Notes: generated by a model from the sequence alone, not told the origin. Shown: positions 45,471 through 57,509, numbered from the stretch's first letter. The stretch: DNA of 64,000 nt from Terana coerulea (GCA_024811115.1 JAKOGH010000851.1:248001-312000); one strand, 5' to 3'. Numbers and translations are program-made.

Positions 45471-45780
45471 CGAGCTCAGAGCCGGACTCTTGAGGCTGTT
45501 GCAGGGCTGTTGCAGGAGTTGTTGTAGGACAGCAAAAATCCCCAAAAATCCTGCAACAAAGTGTTGCGGCCTTGATGTCTCCGTTTTTCGCCTGTTGTAG
45601 GTGTAGGCGCCTGAGTCCCATCAATGCGCGCTCAGCTCTCGCAACATGATCCTGCAACAGTCGGACTACGTTCAACAACAGCTCGAGGGCTGCTGCAAAA
45701 GGTCCTGTTTTCGGCTCCGGCATCAACGTCCTGCCACAAATTGTGCAAAGGCTAAAGCGGCCTACTCCGAGCTCCCTTGG
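45471..45780. mobile_element. Insertion of about 310 bases in the upstream region of paralogue B (MITE-like)
   Basis: The upstream block is continuous in A and E ('GGAACGCGACTCG' to the 'AAGCGA' box) but in B is interrupted between about 45460 and 45785. The inserted DNA begins CGAGCTCAGAG and ends with the reverse complement of GAGCTCGGAG. Its interior is full of CTGCAAC/GTTGCAGG palindromic motifs. It has no coding capacity. The rest of the 44936-45971 interval holds nothing else I recognise. Confidence 0.5.
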
Positions 45781-45971
45781 CACGCGCGTATCATAATCAA
45801 GCGAGATAAGTACTGCTTCTGCCCGTGTAGATGCTCGCCGAGCTTCTTCGCTCACTTCACCTTCCACCTTTCTTTCTTCCTCCACCTTGCGCTCTTAGCG
45901 CCGCACTGCTCTCATTTTTGTACGCTTTAGCGTCTTCTTTCGGTTCATCACAGTCTCGGGCTACTAGCAGT
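45781..45971 (+). promoter_or_regulatory. Conserved proximal promoter/5' leader of paralogue B
   Basis: It keeps the family blocks: 'AATCAAGCGAGATAAGTACT', a C/T tract (45838-45925), TTTGTACGCTTTAGCGTCTT, GGTTCATCACAGTCTCGGG and 'TAGCAGT-ATG'. Confidence 0.65.
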
Positions 45972-47795
45972 ATGCCTGTATTCAATGTGACAAGTGCGTG
46001 CTGCTGGAGCTTTGCCCCATGCGTATCGTGTGTATAAACTCTGCAACATTCCTTATTCTTCTAGTTGACGATACCTCACCTCTCATCATTTACAATGGTA
46101 CTCACGATTGGGGAGACTCCTCTCACACTGATCCTCTCTGGGCGAGCTACTCCAATGGCACCTTCCATCCGACGCGCGTACAGGTAGGTGATTCACACTT
46201 TCCCCTCGGAATTGTCTCTGATAGTATGCTCACTCAGGGCGCAACCGCTACACTGAGCTTCTTCGGGAGTGCCGTCTACCTATATGGCGCTCGGAGACCC
46301 AATCACGTATGAATTGTCCTTGTAGCTTACCTGCTCATTGCAGCTAATCTTAGCCATATCTTTCAGGACCAATACGCAGTTCATCTAGATAACGCGACTA
46401 CGATTGCGAACGGCAAAGCGCACAGCATATTTCAGTCTCTGTTGTTCAGCCAGTCTTCCCTTAAGTACGACAATCATCAGCTTGTACTGCAAAACGACTA
46501 TGTTACTCCAAGTCCGTCGTATGTCGATGTCGACTACATTGTGTTCACCACCGGGGATGGGAATCCAAGGTAGCTTTGGATATCTGTTGCGATAGCCACT
46601 TCTCTAATCACTTTGCGATCACACTTTCAGTACACAGTCGGTAGACACCGTTTGGGATGATGGTACGGCAGGAATAATCTATTCCGGAAATTGGGAGACA
46701 TCTCCAAATGGACTGGAGGAGAACTATTTCATGTCCACCATGCAGTCTGTACCTCACCCCCATCCAGACTTGGCTCCGCTGATGCTAATTGCTGTAGTCG
46801 CACGAACGACACGAGTGCATCGGCTACCGTCGCATTCACCGGAAACGCCATTGCCTTGTATGGTTCTACAGCCGACAACCATGGCGCATTCTCTATCTCT
46901 CTTGATGGACAACCGCCCGTAGTCTTTAATGGCACCGCGTCTGCTGTACGGTATCAGAATCTCCTTGTATGTCTCTCACAATGGCAGCGATACATGCACT
47001 CACGGGTTTGAGATGTGTTGCTAGCACTACGTGGGCGGCCTCGCCGACGGAAAACACACTGTAACAGTCGCGAACTTGGGCAACAGTGCGAATACTACCA
47101 ACAGCTGGTTCGATCTTGACAAGGTCGTCTTTTCTGACTGGAACAGCTCTCCGGGTACCCCGACATCTTCCCCAGTGAGTAGCACAACGAGACCCAGCCT
47201 TACGTCTGGCACAATTGGGTATGTTTATTCCACACGTTGAGAAACATTATGTGCAACTTAATCAGTAGCTCGGTGGACCAAAATTCCAAGACCGTCTTGG
47301 TTCTTGAAGCTGTGCTGCCTACGGCTGTCGGAACAATCCTCATCGGGCTCTGTGTCCTCTGGTTCATGCGCCGCCAGCGTCGAAGTCCGGAAAGCAGGCA
47401 TTTGCCATGGGAAATCGACGCCGCTCTCGGCCGTCCTCACGACCCGCAAACTACGGTCGAGCAATACACACTCGAGCCCTTCACAGCGCGGAGGCCGACT
47501 CTCCGATATGTGAAACCTGTACCACCCCCGCCCGACTCGCAGACCAACGAATCCTTTATCTTTGATTCATATGAGGTCAGCCCTAGCAGGTCAACCAGTA
47601 ATTTTGGTGCACGTTCCCTCTGGTACGTCTCCGTTTACCTGAGCTCGTCACTCAGTCTCTGAAGTCTTCACCTGTAGGAGCGCCCCTCATGCGCCTTCTT
47701 CTGTCCTGCCTCCACCGTATGAGTCTCGGGCACCGTGTGAGCTTCAGCATACTACTTCGAGTAGCCTACACGGAAAGAAGCGACAGGAAGAGTAA
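45972..47795 (+). CDS. Cluster paralogue B: double-module single-pass membrane protein, intact
   Basis: Nine exons, all in phase, 454 residues: 45972-45993, 46065-46183, 46238-46306, 46367-46569, 46631-46744, 46798-46966, 47025-47218, 47266-47622 and 47678-47795. The protein begins MPVFNVT-IDDTSPLIIYNGT with no signal peptide. Two related modules of about 130 residues follow (VYLYGARRPNH...VDVDYIVFT and IALYGSTADNHGAF...FDLDKVVFSDW), rich in N-x-S/T sites. Then come a Ser/Thr stalk, a helix (LPTAVGTILIGLCVLWFM) with RRQRR, and a cytoplasmic tail with TARRPTLRYVKPVPPPPDS and, in exon 9, LPPPYESRAP (PPxY, 47709-47720). The modules look like carbohydrate-binding-type beta sandwiches; the ligand is unknown. 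It is the reference copy for the cluster. It would insert by its single helix with an outside N-terminus (inference). Confidence 0.85.
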
Positions 47796-48287
47796 CACTA
47801 GCCGAGGCGATTGGCCGCAAGTCCCACTGTATATGTACTAGTAATGCCAAATATTCGCCCTTCGGTTTAGAAGGGGACCGTCTTGGGCAGCGATGGTGTG
47901 GTTGGCCTTTACACTTGGAAATTGCATGCTGCGCTACTAAACGTGTATTTCTGCACAGCGGGATCACACTCTTTTACGTTCCCTCACATCATGACCAGCT
48001 CTACGAGACGATGCCCTTACACACTAGCTACGGAATGTAACGCTTTACGACATTCCAACACGTCCTAAAATTCCATAATACGTTGGTGACACATTCCGCA
48101 AGACACGAGCTCCATTGCACGAATATTTGCAGCGTTGGATGATTATCTTCACGCTTTAGGGGCGGCTCGCCACTGTGATTGGCCGCTCATTGCGCGGCGT
48201 TTGCCGCGGAGGAAACGCCACGTGATGTGGTCTTGAAATGCCTGGCCCTCCGGACGACTCGACCGTCCATCCCTCCTCCGGCCAGCG
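47796..48287. other. Intergenic region between paralogue B and the bL31m gene
   Basis: No gene is seen. It contains the promoter of the mitochondrial ribosomal protein gene. Confidence 0.5.
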
Positions 48288-48698
48288 ATGTCGACGACCA
48301 CACTTCCTCGAACACTCCGCACGCTCACGATGCCGCACAGACCAGCATACGCGCGCGCCATTTCCGACTCCCCGTACGGACGTACCCACGTATGGAAACA
48401 CCGCGCCCCGAAGCTCCCGAAGCCGTTCCTGCCCTCGTTCCCGCAGCGCGTCGTCCTCTCCGACGGGTCGACGTACGTGCACCACACGACGTCGCCGAAG
48501 AGCGTCTTCCGGATGACGCGGGATACGACGAACCACCCGCTGTGGAACGCGCTGGTCGCGGTGGACGGCGAGGACCTCGAGGGCCGCGCGACCGGGCGGA
48601 TGGGCCGGTTCAACAGGAAGTTCGAGGGCATGGAGAGTATTGACTTGGAGAGTGCAGGGGAGGTGGAGGCGGAGGTCGGGGGTGCGAAAAAGGAGTGA
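48288..48698 (+). CDS. MRPL36: Mitochondrial ribosomal protein bL31m
   Basis: A single exon of 136 residues; an internal start at MPHRPAYA (48330) is possible. The N-terminus is basic and Ser/Thr-rich like a mitochondrial targeting sequence. The core QRVVLSDGSTYVHHTT followed by SPKSVFRMTRDTTNHPLWN has the DGS strand and the (D)xxNHPLWN ending of fungal mitochondrial bL31, a component of the large subunit. The last 35 residues are Glu/Gly-rich and variable. It sits alone between paralogues B and C and is not related to them, so the cluster grew around a housekeeping gene. Confidence 0.7.
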   Translation: MSTTTLPRTLRTLTMPHRPAYARAISDSPYGRTHVWKHRAPKLPKPFLPSFPQRVVLSDGSTYVHHTTSPKSVFRMTRDTTNHPLWNALVAVDGEDLEGRATGRMGRFNRKFEGMESIDLESAGEVEAEVGGAKKE

Positions 48699-49744
48699 TG
48701 GGCTCTATGTCGAGGTGTGTATCCTACGTCGTAGGGTTGTGCGGTAATAGCTGAACAGAGCCGTGTAAAGCTCACCTCTCGACGCCTCGCCTTCGCTTTG
48801 AGGAAAATTTGCATCGCTCGCCTTTAAATCGCGTACACTTTAGTCGAGCCGGACTTCTAATAGGTAGACCGACCCACTCGCGTTCGGTGCATTTAATCAT
48901 CGCATGGCACAGCGCTCCGTACTTGGTCTTACCCTTGCTGTACATGCTGAGATATCGCACTTGGACATAGACTAAACTACATCTTCGTTGATGATAGTGT
49001 TAAAAATATGTCTCAAAATCCTGGAGCGCAGAGACAGCAGATCCTCGTGCAGAAGCCCTCCGTAAATGCTGCCAAATAGCATCTACGGGAGTTGCTAGAC
49101 ATTGCCTGGTGTTGTAGGTCGCAGATGGGATCCTGATTGTGATGGGTTGGTATGGACCCCACACTCCTTGAGAACCCGACGGCATGAACGATGCCACCAG
49201 CATACCGGCCGTTCCCGCTCTTCGACACTCAATATGTTCCAATACCGGCGTGGTCGTTCTCAATCCTTGCGTGCCATGCAATTCTACCCCAGATAAAGCT
49301 GCTTGACGGATTGCGTGAGCTCTAGGATACCTGCGGTCTCTAATTCGCGGAGAAGTCGCAGCCGCTGGCTGGCTGTGGCAGCGGTACTTATTGCCTCATA
49401 ATTGAAAGAACCTTCCGAGCACCACCACAGCGCCCGAGAGACAGCCAAGTCCGGCGGCCCGTCACTCATGGACGCTGGTGAGCTCTATTACACGTCCTGA
49501 ATTCTCGGTTCTGATATAGGATACAATACCCCATAGTACACTGGGTACTTTGATGACTAGTTGAGTAGTTCTCGTCCCCCATTCTAATAAAAATGCTGAG
49601 AGCTGACCGCGAGTTGCCACTTTTCGCTACGAAGTGCTGACTCGATCTATCAGGATGTCTTCATTCTTGCAACATGTATCACATGTTGATATTCCCATCT
49701 CGCAGGGATGTCGTTGCTGACCGACATCATTGTGACGAAGCACG
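48699..49744. repeat. Spacer related to the 52310-52760 spacer
   Basis: Blocks such as 'tgtcgaggtgtgtat', 'agagccgtg.aaagc', 'ggcacagcgctccgta' and 'gtcgttctca' occur in the same order here (48712-49265) and at 52329-52715. No gene is recognised. The segment 49510-49720 is also similar to 45215-45420 upstream of paralogue B and, inverted, to about 57690-57960 upstream of E. Confidence 0.55.
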
Positions 49745-49898
49745 GTAAGTACTACCTCTACAGATGCCCGCTCTGCCTCGCTTGCTTCACCTTCCACCTT
49801 TCCTTCCTCCCTCGCGCTCGTAGCGTGCTGCACCGCACTTTTGGAGGAGAGTCTTTTGGGTGTCTTCTTTTGGTTCATATTCGTGGGTTACTAACAGT
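49745..49898 (+). promoter_or_regulatory. Conserved promoter/5' leader of paralogue C
   Basis: It keeps the 'GTAAGTACTACCTCTACAG' box, the C/T tract (49777-49815), TCTTTTGGGTGTCTTCTTTT, GGTTCATATTCGTGGG and 'TAACAGT-ATG' seen in A, B and E. Confidence 0.6.
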
Positions 49899-51672
49899 AT
49901 GCCTGTATTCAACGTAACGAGTGCGTGGTGTTGGAGCTTTACCCCATGTGTATCATATTGTCGACTTTGTGTTACTCATCACCCTTCTAGTTGACGACAC
50001 CTCGCCTCTCATTGTTTACAATGGCACCAGCAATTGGAGCGACTCCTCTCACGACGACGATTTCTGGGCAAGCTACTCCAACGGTACATTTCATGCTACG
50101 AATACGCAGGTAAGTGATGCATTTTTCCCTCTCAGAATTTGCCCTGACATCATGCACTTTCAGGGTGCAACCGCCACCCTAAATTTCGTCGGGACTGCCG
50201 TCTATCTATATGGTGCCCGAAGATCCAACCATGTACAAATCAATTTGTCCACTCAATGGCGCTAGTCTTAGACATACTTCTCAGGACCGATACGCCGTCC
50301 ATCTGGATAGATCAACTACGACTGGGAACGGCTCAGCAAGCGATGAGTTTCAATCTCTGTTGTTCGGCCAGTCTTCCCTCAAGAACAACAACCATCAGCT
50401 TGTACTGCAAAACGACTATGTTACTGTAAATCCGTCATGGGTCGATGTCGACTACATCGTGTTTACCGCCGGGGACGGGAATTCAAGGTGGGTTTGGATA
50501 CACATTGGAAGAGCCCTTCTCTGAGCAACTTGCGATTGCGCTTTCAGTACACAGTCGGTAGATACTGTTTGGGACGACCTTGAATGGCCAGGGGCAGAAC
50601 TATTTCATGTCCACCATGCAGTTTGTGCCTTACCTCCATCCAGATCTGACGCTATCGCACGAACGACGCGAGTGCATCGGCTACCATCACATTCAACGGA
50701 AACGCCATCGCCGTATACGGTTCTACATCCGTGAATCATGGCGCATTCTCCATCACCCTTGACGGAGGACAGCCCGTAGTCTTTAACGGCGTCGCGCCTG
50801 TTGTACGGTACCAGAATCTTCTCGTACGTTTCTCATAGTACCAGCATAACATTCACTCACAACTTTGTTATCCGGGACAGTATTATACCGGAGGCCTGTC
50901 GAACGATTTGCATCATCTGACGTTGACCAACGTCGATTCCAGCGGCAAGTGGGCGGACTTGGACAAAGTAGTGACTTCTGACTGGTCAGGGAAAGCTGCT
51001 CCCAGCCCAGTCATGAGCTCACTGCTGACTCCCTCGCGGTCCCTTGGCGGTGCGACGCCTTCTTCGTCCAGCACAATCGGGTATGTTCATTTTACGCGCA
51101 AGGAAACGTAATAGTCGACTTGATCAGCAGCTTGGCGGGCCACAAGTCCGAGACCACCTTTGTTTTTAAAATTGTGGTACCCACGGCTGTTGGGATGATC
51201 CTCATCGGGCTCTGCATCCTCTGGCTCATGCTTCGCCGACGTCGAAGTCCAGTAAGCAAAAATCCGCCGCTGGAACCTGCGGCCGCTCGCGCCGGTCCTC
51301 ATGACCCGCAACCTACGGTCGATCGATATACGGTCGAGCCTTTCACAGCGCGGAGGCCGACTCGCCGACATGCGCGGCCTATGCCGCCTCGGCAGCCCGA
51401 CTTGCAACCCAACGTATCCTCTGCATCCGGGTCACATGAAGCTGGCCCCAGCGGATCGACAAGCCGTTCGGGCGCAGATCTCCTCCGGTACGTCCTTGTG
51501 CGTCCGAGACCGCCGCGTAGTTTCTGAAGTCTTGACCTGTAGGAGCGCCCCTCATCCCCCCTCTTCTGCCCCGCCACCGTACGAATCTCGGGCGCCCAGC
51601 GAGCGCGACCGGTGTGTCGCGCTCCCAGCGCCCGGAGGTCCGTACCTCGAAATGCGAAGCGCGATTAAGTAA
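49899..51672 (+). pseudogene. Cluster paralogue C: double-module membrane protein gene with deletions
   Basis: The first four exons are intact (49899-49920, 49991-50109, 50164-50232, 50285-50487). The fifth exon (from 50548) has lost about 45 bases after VWDD at 50578, compared with A, B and E, removing the start of module 2 and shifting the frame. The next intron has lost its acceptor: the sequence corresponding to 'attgctgtag' before the RTND exon is missing near 50653. Downstream, module 2, the helix (PTAVGMILIGLCILWLM, then LRRRR), the tail (TARRPTRRHARPMPPR, AGPSGSTSRSG) and the last exon with APPPYESRAP (PPxY, 51571-51582) are still readable to the stop at 51670-51672. Two independent multi-base losses make this a true pseudogene rather than a base-call artefact. 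Confidence 0.8.
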
Positions 51673-53320
51673 CTGGCTGTCGCACGGCCCGTGGTCTCCC
51701 GCGAAAAACCCTACGCCTGAATCTTCTCGTTCATTCGATCCTAGCGATCTCAGGCCAGAAAACCATAGAGCGTCTTGTGCTGTATCAGTAGTCATCCTAC
51801 TTCCTCGTTGTATCATCGCCGTCGTTAGTGTCATGCGACATGCGCTCAGATCATGGTAATAAATACATAATAAAGAGCCTACCCCATGCGCTATGCGAGA
51901 AGAGCGCCACTATGTGGAACTACTGTCACTATGTAGCAACACAGATGCAACGTCACGTTGATGCCCCTTCGAAGTTCGGATTCAAAGGGGTCCAAGGTCA
52001 CGAGGGGCCTAGTTTAGCAAGCGAATGGCAATTCTTATAGGTTCCGGTAAGTTCTAGAGGGGCTTGTTTTACTGCAGAACTATTTATGCATTCGAGCAGA
52101 CAGGCAGAACGCGAATGAAGTGGGATCATGTACGGCCCTTTACGCGTTAAACATCGCGTTGTTTGGTCCTGCTGTGCCTCTTCGTGAGCGGCATCTCGGC
52201 TGATGGCGGACTAGTGTCCAAAGCCAGAGGTCGGACTCGGGCAGTCCGGGACAGATGACCGTCCGTTACATCTGAGTCTGTCTACTCAGACTCTGCCTCA
52301 AGAGACTAAGTGATGGGCTTTATGCATATGTCGAGGTGTGTATGCTACAAAGTGGGTTGCGCTGTATCTGACCAGAGCCGTGCAAAGCCTATCTCCTACT
52401 CACCGGAACTGGACATCTCCTCCGCGCCGAGCCATACATGAACCGTTCGCTCTGAACTGCGTCCGTTCTAGTGGTCAAGGCAGACCTCTGCTGAGTAGCA
52501 AGGTCCATCTGTGTCCGGTGCAGCTGGTCATCGCACGGCACAGCGCTCCGTATCTGGTATACAACTTTGTTGACGATGGCGTCACCAGCACATCTCCGCA
52601 GAGCCCGACGACATCAGCGATGAACAGCTTCAGCATAGCTCCCCGGATCTTCAGCATTGAACGTGAACGTTGAGCGTTGAACACCACCGTTGTCAGGCGC
52701 CGTCGTTCTCAGCTTCGCATACCAGGCAACCGTGCCCGAAGTCAAGCGTCTTGACACAGTGTGTGAGTTCTGGTATTTGCGCGTCCATTTTACATGATTG
52801 AAAAGAAATTACCAGTGGCAGTTTCCGGAGTGAAAATCGCCACCTGGGTTAGAGCAGGGTGTCGCTAGTGCATTGATCCCATGTACTCAGGTGATGATGG
52901 GCTTCAGCAGTACTCCTATTCTCTCGCTGCACCGGGAAGAATAGCCATTAGGCGTGGGGATCATTTCGACGGTTCCGATGGCACCATGAGATGAACAGCC
53001 AGCCTGGCGATTGAACACGAATATCCCTGGATACTGATAGATGTAGGAACACACTTGTATGTGCTTCGTGACAACTCGACGGCCTGGACGACTTTCACAG
53101 CAATGAGAACGTGTGCGCGCACTCGCTCCGCGTGCTGATCCTTCAGATGCACGACGCGATCAAGTATCCATGTTGTCTTATAGACGGCTGCCCAGTAATG
53201 TTGGTGGTTTCTGGACCATCCTTCCTTTCCCCGAGCGAACCACGCTGCGACGCTTCTGGCCTGGTGCAAGAACGCTGTCCCGGTGCTTGCCATCAGACAT
53301 AGGCATCCTTCCGTGAGCCT
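51673..53320. other. Spacer between paralogues C and D
   Basis: No gene is recognised. The part at 52310-52760 is a diverged copy of the spacer at 48712-49290. The proximal leader of D (53090-53320) does not show the C/T tract plus 'GTCTTCTTTTGGTTCATC' block of A, B, C and E. Confidence 0.5.
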
Positions 53321-55092
53321 ATGCCTGTGTTCAACCTGACCAGTTAGTACTCATGGACCTTTGCGATTCTCTCCGGCCTAATGCCATGCGCTGGGATAGT
53401 CGATGACACAAGTCCTCTCATCGTTTACGATGGAGTCTGGGCTGACGGAGGCACCCACTCCGACAGCCTTTGGGCCAGCTACGTCAATGGTACCTTTCAT
53501 GCAACAAACGAATACGTGAGTAGAACAATCAGTCATGGTTACCGCCCGCTGACAGCATGGTTCGTGGCATCAGAACGCCTCTGCGACTTTGGCTTTCAAT
53601 GGCAGCGCCGTTTATATATTCGGCGCCAGAAGGCCGAACCATGTAAGTTACCTTGTAGCTCGCCACTCTAGCCACTTCTCATACTCAAACCTTACATAAT
53701 ACCAAGGATCTTTATACTGTAACACTGGACAATACACCACCTTCCACTGAAAACGGAGAGGCGCCGAACCCTGGTATTTTCAACAGTTCACTTTTCAGTG
53801 CGACAGCGTTGAACGACAGGCAACACCAAATTGTGTTGCAGAACAAATTCACCACAGACCAGCAGGATTTTGTCGACCTTGATTACATAGTAATAACATC
53901 CGGAGATGGGAACGAACAGTATGTTTCCCCCGCTTTTATTTCCCGAAGCCTCCTAACGAGCGGGCCAGGACAGTGTCTGTTGACAGTGTTTGGGACGACT
54001 CCAGCTCAAAAATCCAGTATTCTGCGGAATGGGCTGTGCCCGCCGAGAGCAGTAGTTACTTTATGTCTACCGCACAGTAAGTCTGTAATCTTATTAGGCC
54101 TGACGTGGCCAGCTCTAACGAGGCAAACAGTACTACTAACGTGTCCAGCGCCTCAGCATCCATGACATTCAAAGGCAATTCCGTGTCGTTATACGGCTCT
54201 ACATCCTCAGACCATGGGCTCTTCTCCGTAACGCTGGACGGCGGACCGCCCCTGCTGCTTAATGGCTCTTCTCCGGTGACACGATACGAAGTTCTCCTAG
54301 TACGAAACTGTCTTCACTGCTCAAGCTTCGTATACTGACTGAGGCTCGCGTCAGTTTTACGCTGGAGGCCTGTCGAATGATTCGCATCATCTGACCATGA
54401 CCAACGTGGATCCCAACGGCAAGTCCGTGGACCTCGACAAGGTAGTGACTTCTGACTGGTCGGGAAAGGCGGCTCCCAGCCCATCCATAGGCTCGATGCC
54501 TACCACCTTAGGGTTACTTGGGGGAGCGACGCCTTCTTCATCTGACATAATAAGGTGAGTTCATTCTGTGCGCAGTATTGTTTTGCAGAACTAAATATCA
54601 GTAGCGCGGCGGGCTATAAATCACAGACAGCCTTAATCCTCGAAATCGTGCTGCCCGCAGTTGCAGGGATGATCCTCATCGCGGTCGGCATACTCTGGCT
54701 CCTACTGCGCCGGCGCCCGAGTTCAGGAACTAGCCAGCCGCCCTGGGAGCCCACGCCCGCTCACAGTCGCCCCCACGTCGCGGCGCCGCGGCCTAGGACG
54801 GCGGACCGACACAGGATCGAACCGTTCACGGCGCGGAGGCCGACGCTGCGCTACGTGAAACCCGTACCGCCTCCGCCGGATTCTCCGCCCGACCGACCGT
54901 TCCCATCCGACTCGCGCGAGGCTGGCCCCAGCGGGTCAACCAGTCATTCTGGCACAGGTCTCCTCCGGTGCGTTCCTGTCCATCCGAGAGTGATGCACGG
55001 GTTCTGAAGTCTTTATTCGCAGGAGCGCCCCTCATCCCCCCCTCTGCTGCCCCGCCCCCGTCGTACAGATCCCGGGCGCCCACCGAGCGTAG
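53321..55092 (+). CDS. Cluster paralogue D: double-module single-pass membrane protein
   Basis: Exons 53321-53342, 53400-53515, 53574-53642, 53707-53918, 53969-54076, 54113-54299, 54355-54554, 54602-54967 and 55023-55092 are in phase and give 449 residues as written. It begins MPVFNLT-IDDTSPLIVYDG. Both modules are complete (VYIFGARRPNH, VDLDYIVITSGDG; VSLYGSTSSDHGLF, VDLDKVVTSDW), followed by a helix (VLPAVAGMILIAVGILWLLL), RRRP and a tail with TARRPTLRYVKPVPPPPDS. In the last exon a run of seven C (55036-55042) replaces the six C of paralogue C. This shifts the frame just before the conserved APPPSYRSRAP (PPxY, 55055-55066) and ends the protein at 55092 instead of 55210. A one-base homopolymer error would restore it. 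D is more diverged than A-C in module 1. Confidence 0.8.
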
Positions 55093-55410
55093 CAAACCAC
55101 GTTCTCAGCGCCGGAGGTCCAAATCTCGAAACTATGAAACGCGGCTGACAGGTCACCGCGTAGCATTCATTCCGACGTGCAAAGCTGCCCTGTGTCTATG
55201 GGGCATATAGATGTCTGGCTTCGGCAAAATTTAGAGAATCCCATGTTGTATCAGTAGCTGCTGCGGTTTTTGACTGTATCATAACTTTTTTTCTCGTGAC
55301 GTGCCCAGCTCGCGAATATAAATATATAACAAGTAACCTACAGAGCGGCACTGGTCAAGGCGAGCGGCCACAAGTCCCATACATGCAATACCAAAATAAT
55401 CACCTATCAA

Positions 55411-57509
55411 TCATGCATACTTCGGGTTAGAAGGGGGCCTTGGTCCGCGGGGGCTCAGCTGGTTGTAGTTGGGCGGTACCGCCGGCAAATATCTTTCTTG
55501 AGGGGAGTCGGGATGCAGATCTTCCGCAGTGCCGTCGTACGGCAGCACGTATCTGGCAGAAACGAAATGCATCAGCATCCAGCGCGCTCGGAAGCCATCT
55601 CGACGCACTTCGACCCTTCAGAGGTTTGGCTGCCGGAACCCGCCCCGCTGCGTGCGGCACACGGGCTGCTGCAGAAGTGGCTGTCACCGGGACGCTCACA
55701 TGCGGCGGCGTATTGTAATAGTCTAGGTGCGGCGACGACGACGACAGTGCCTGACCGCCGACGCTTCGTTCGTAAAGCGCGTTGGTGCTGTACGCAGCGG
55801 CCGGCTGGACCTCTGCCATGCCGCGCCCCATGTCGTACGGCTGCGGGAAGCTCTCCGACGAGTTCCCACCTATAGTCAGGCCGCGCAGGCTGTCTTCGCT
55901 TGGCTGCCTGGTCCGGCGTTTGTAGAAGAAGACACCGAGGGCGAGGAGCAGCAAGGCGGCCACGCCCGCCACAACGCCGCCTACGACTGGGCCGACGATT
56001 GACTTGTGGTGCGACGAGCTGCTCGGACAAATATCAGGCGGTCTGTCAAGCATACACCAAGATGTGACTTACGTGCTTAGATTTCCGGCCCCTACGGACG
56101 CCGACGATGTCGCAGTGGTAGACGGGCCCGCCGGAGATGGTCCCTCTGACCCCGCCGCCGCAGACGAAGGAATAGACGTCGCACCAGGATAATGATATGC
56201 TGCTGTCGGCGAACTGGCATTCGAGATTGTGGAGGTCGCGTTTGTGGAGGACGGAACGGTGGTACCTGTGGACTGACTTTCAGTCGCTGTGCTGCTCACT
56301 GGAGAAGATTGCGTGGTACCCGGAGGGCCGTTTCCGGACCAATCAGAAAGGACGACCTTGTCCAGATCGAACCAGCTGTTGACGGGGTTCCCACTGTTGC
56401 CCAAGTTGGAGACCGTTAGAGTGTGTTTTCCATCGGCAAGACCGCCCATGTAGTACTAGCAACAGATTTCAAAAACATGAGTGTCCGCGTCGCTGCCATG
56501 GCCCATCGTGAGTGACGTACGAGAAGGTTCTGGTACCGTACACCAGAGGCGGTGCCATTGAAGACCACGGGCTGCTGTCCGTCAAGAGCGACAGAGAATG
56601 CGCCATGGTTGCCGGATGTGGCACCGTATAGGGCAATGGCATTTCCGTTGAATGCGACGGTAGCCGACGCACTCGCGTCGTTCGTGCGACTACAGCGATT
56701 AGCGTCAACAGAAGCAAATCTGGGTGGAAGCAAGGTACAAACTGCATGGTGGACATGAAATAGTTATTCTCTAGTCCATTCGGAGATGTTGCCCAGTTTC
56801 CGGTGTAGGCTATTCCGGGCGCGCCGTCGTCCCAAACAGTATCTACCGACTGTGTACTAAACGTGCAATCGCGAATTGATCAGAGGAGTGGGTGCTACAA
56901 TGCATCTTCAAACATACCTTGGATTCCCGTCCCCGGCAGTGAACACGATGTAGTCGACATCGACCCATGACGGATTCGGAGTAACGTAGTCGTTTTGCAG
57001 TACAAGCTGATGATTGTCGTTCTTGAGGGAAGACTGGCTGAATAACAGAGACTGGAACACGTTGTTTGCTGAGCCGTTCCCAGTCGTAGTCGCCCCATCT
57101 AGATGGACGGCATATTGGTCCTGAAGAATACGTCAAGACTAGCGGCAATGAGCAGGCAAAGACGGTTCATACATGATTGGGTCTCCGAGCGCCATACAAA
57201 TAGACGGCAGTCCCGAAGAAATTCAGGGTAGCGGTTGCACCCTAAGATAGTATGGTATTAGAACCAATTCCGAGACTCAGGGGTTGGGAATCATCTACCT
57301 GCGTATCCGTTGCATGGAAGGTACCATTTGAGTAGCTGGCCCAGAGAGAATCACCGTGAGCGGAGTCATTCCAATCGCTAGTGCTGTTGTAAATGATGAG
57401 AGGCGAGGTGTCGTCAACTACAAGGGTAAGAAGTAACGCAGAGTTTATAAAGTGATCCACGTGAGGCAAAGCTCCACAGCTGCTTACTCGTGACGTTGAA
57501 TACAGGCAT
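55411..57509 (-). CDS. Cluster paralogue E: double-module single-pass membrane protein, intact
   Basis: Nine exons: 57488-57509, 57299-57417, 57173-57241, 56918-57120, 56743-56856, 56521-56689, 56073-56455, 55605-56018 and 55411-55552. The total is 1635 bases (544 residues) with all phases consistent. The start MPVFNVT and modules 1-2 are close to B (LDGQQPVVFNGTAS; FDLDKVVLSDWSGN). The stalk is longer (Ser/Thr/Ala-rich, about 90 residues). The helix is of another type (VGPVVGGVVAGVAALLLLAL, then YKRRTR). The tail is unrelated to that of A-D except at its end, where RYVLPYDG and VPPNYNQLSP (PPxY, 55465-55476) appear. So it keeps PPxY although the rest of the tail was replaced. It converges tail-to-tail with D. 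The last intron uses a weak GTCGAG donor. Confidence 0.82.
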
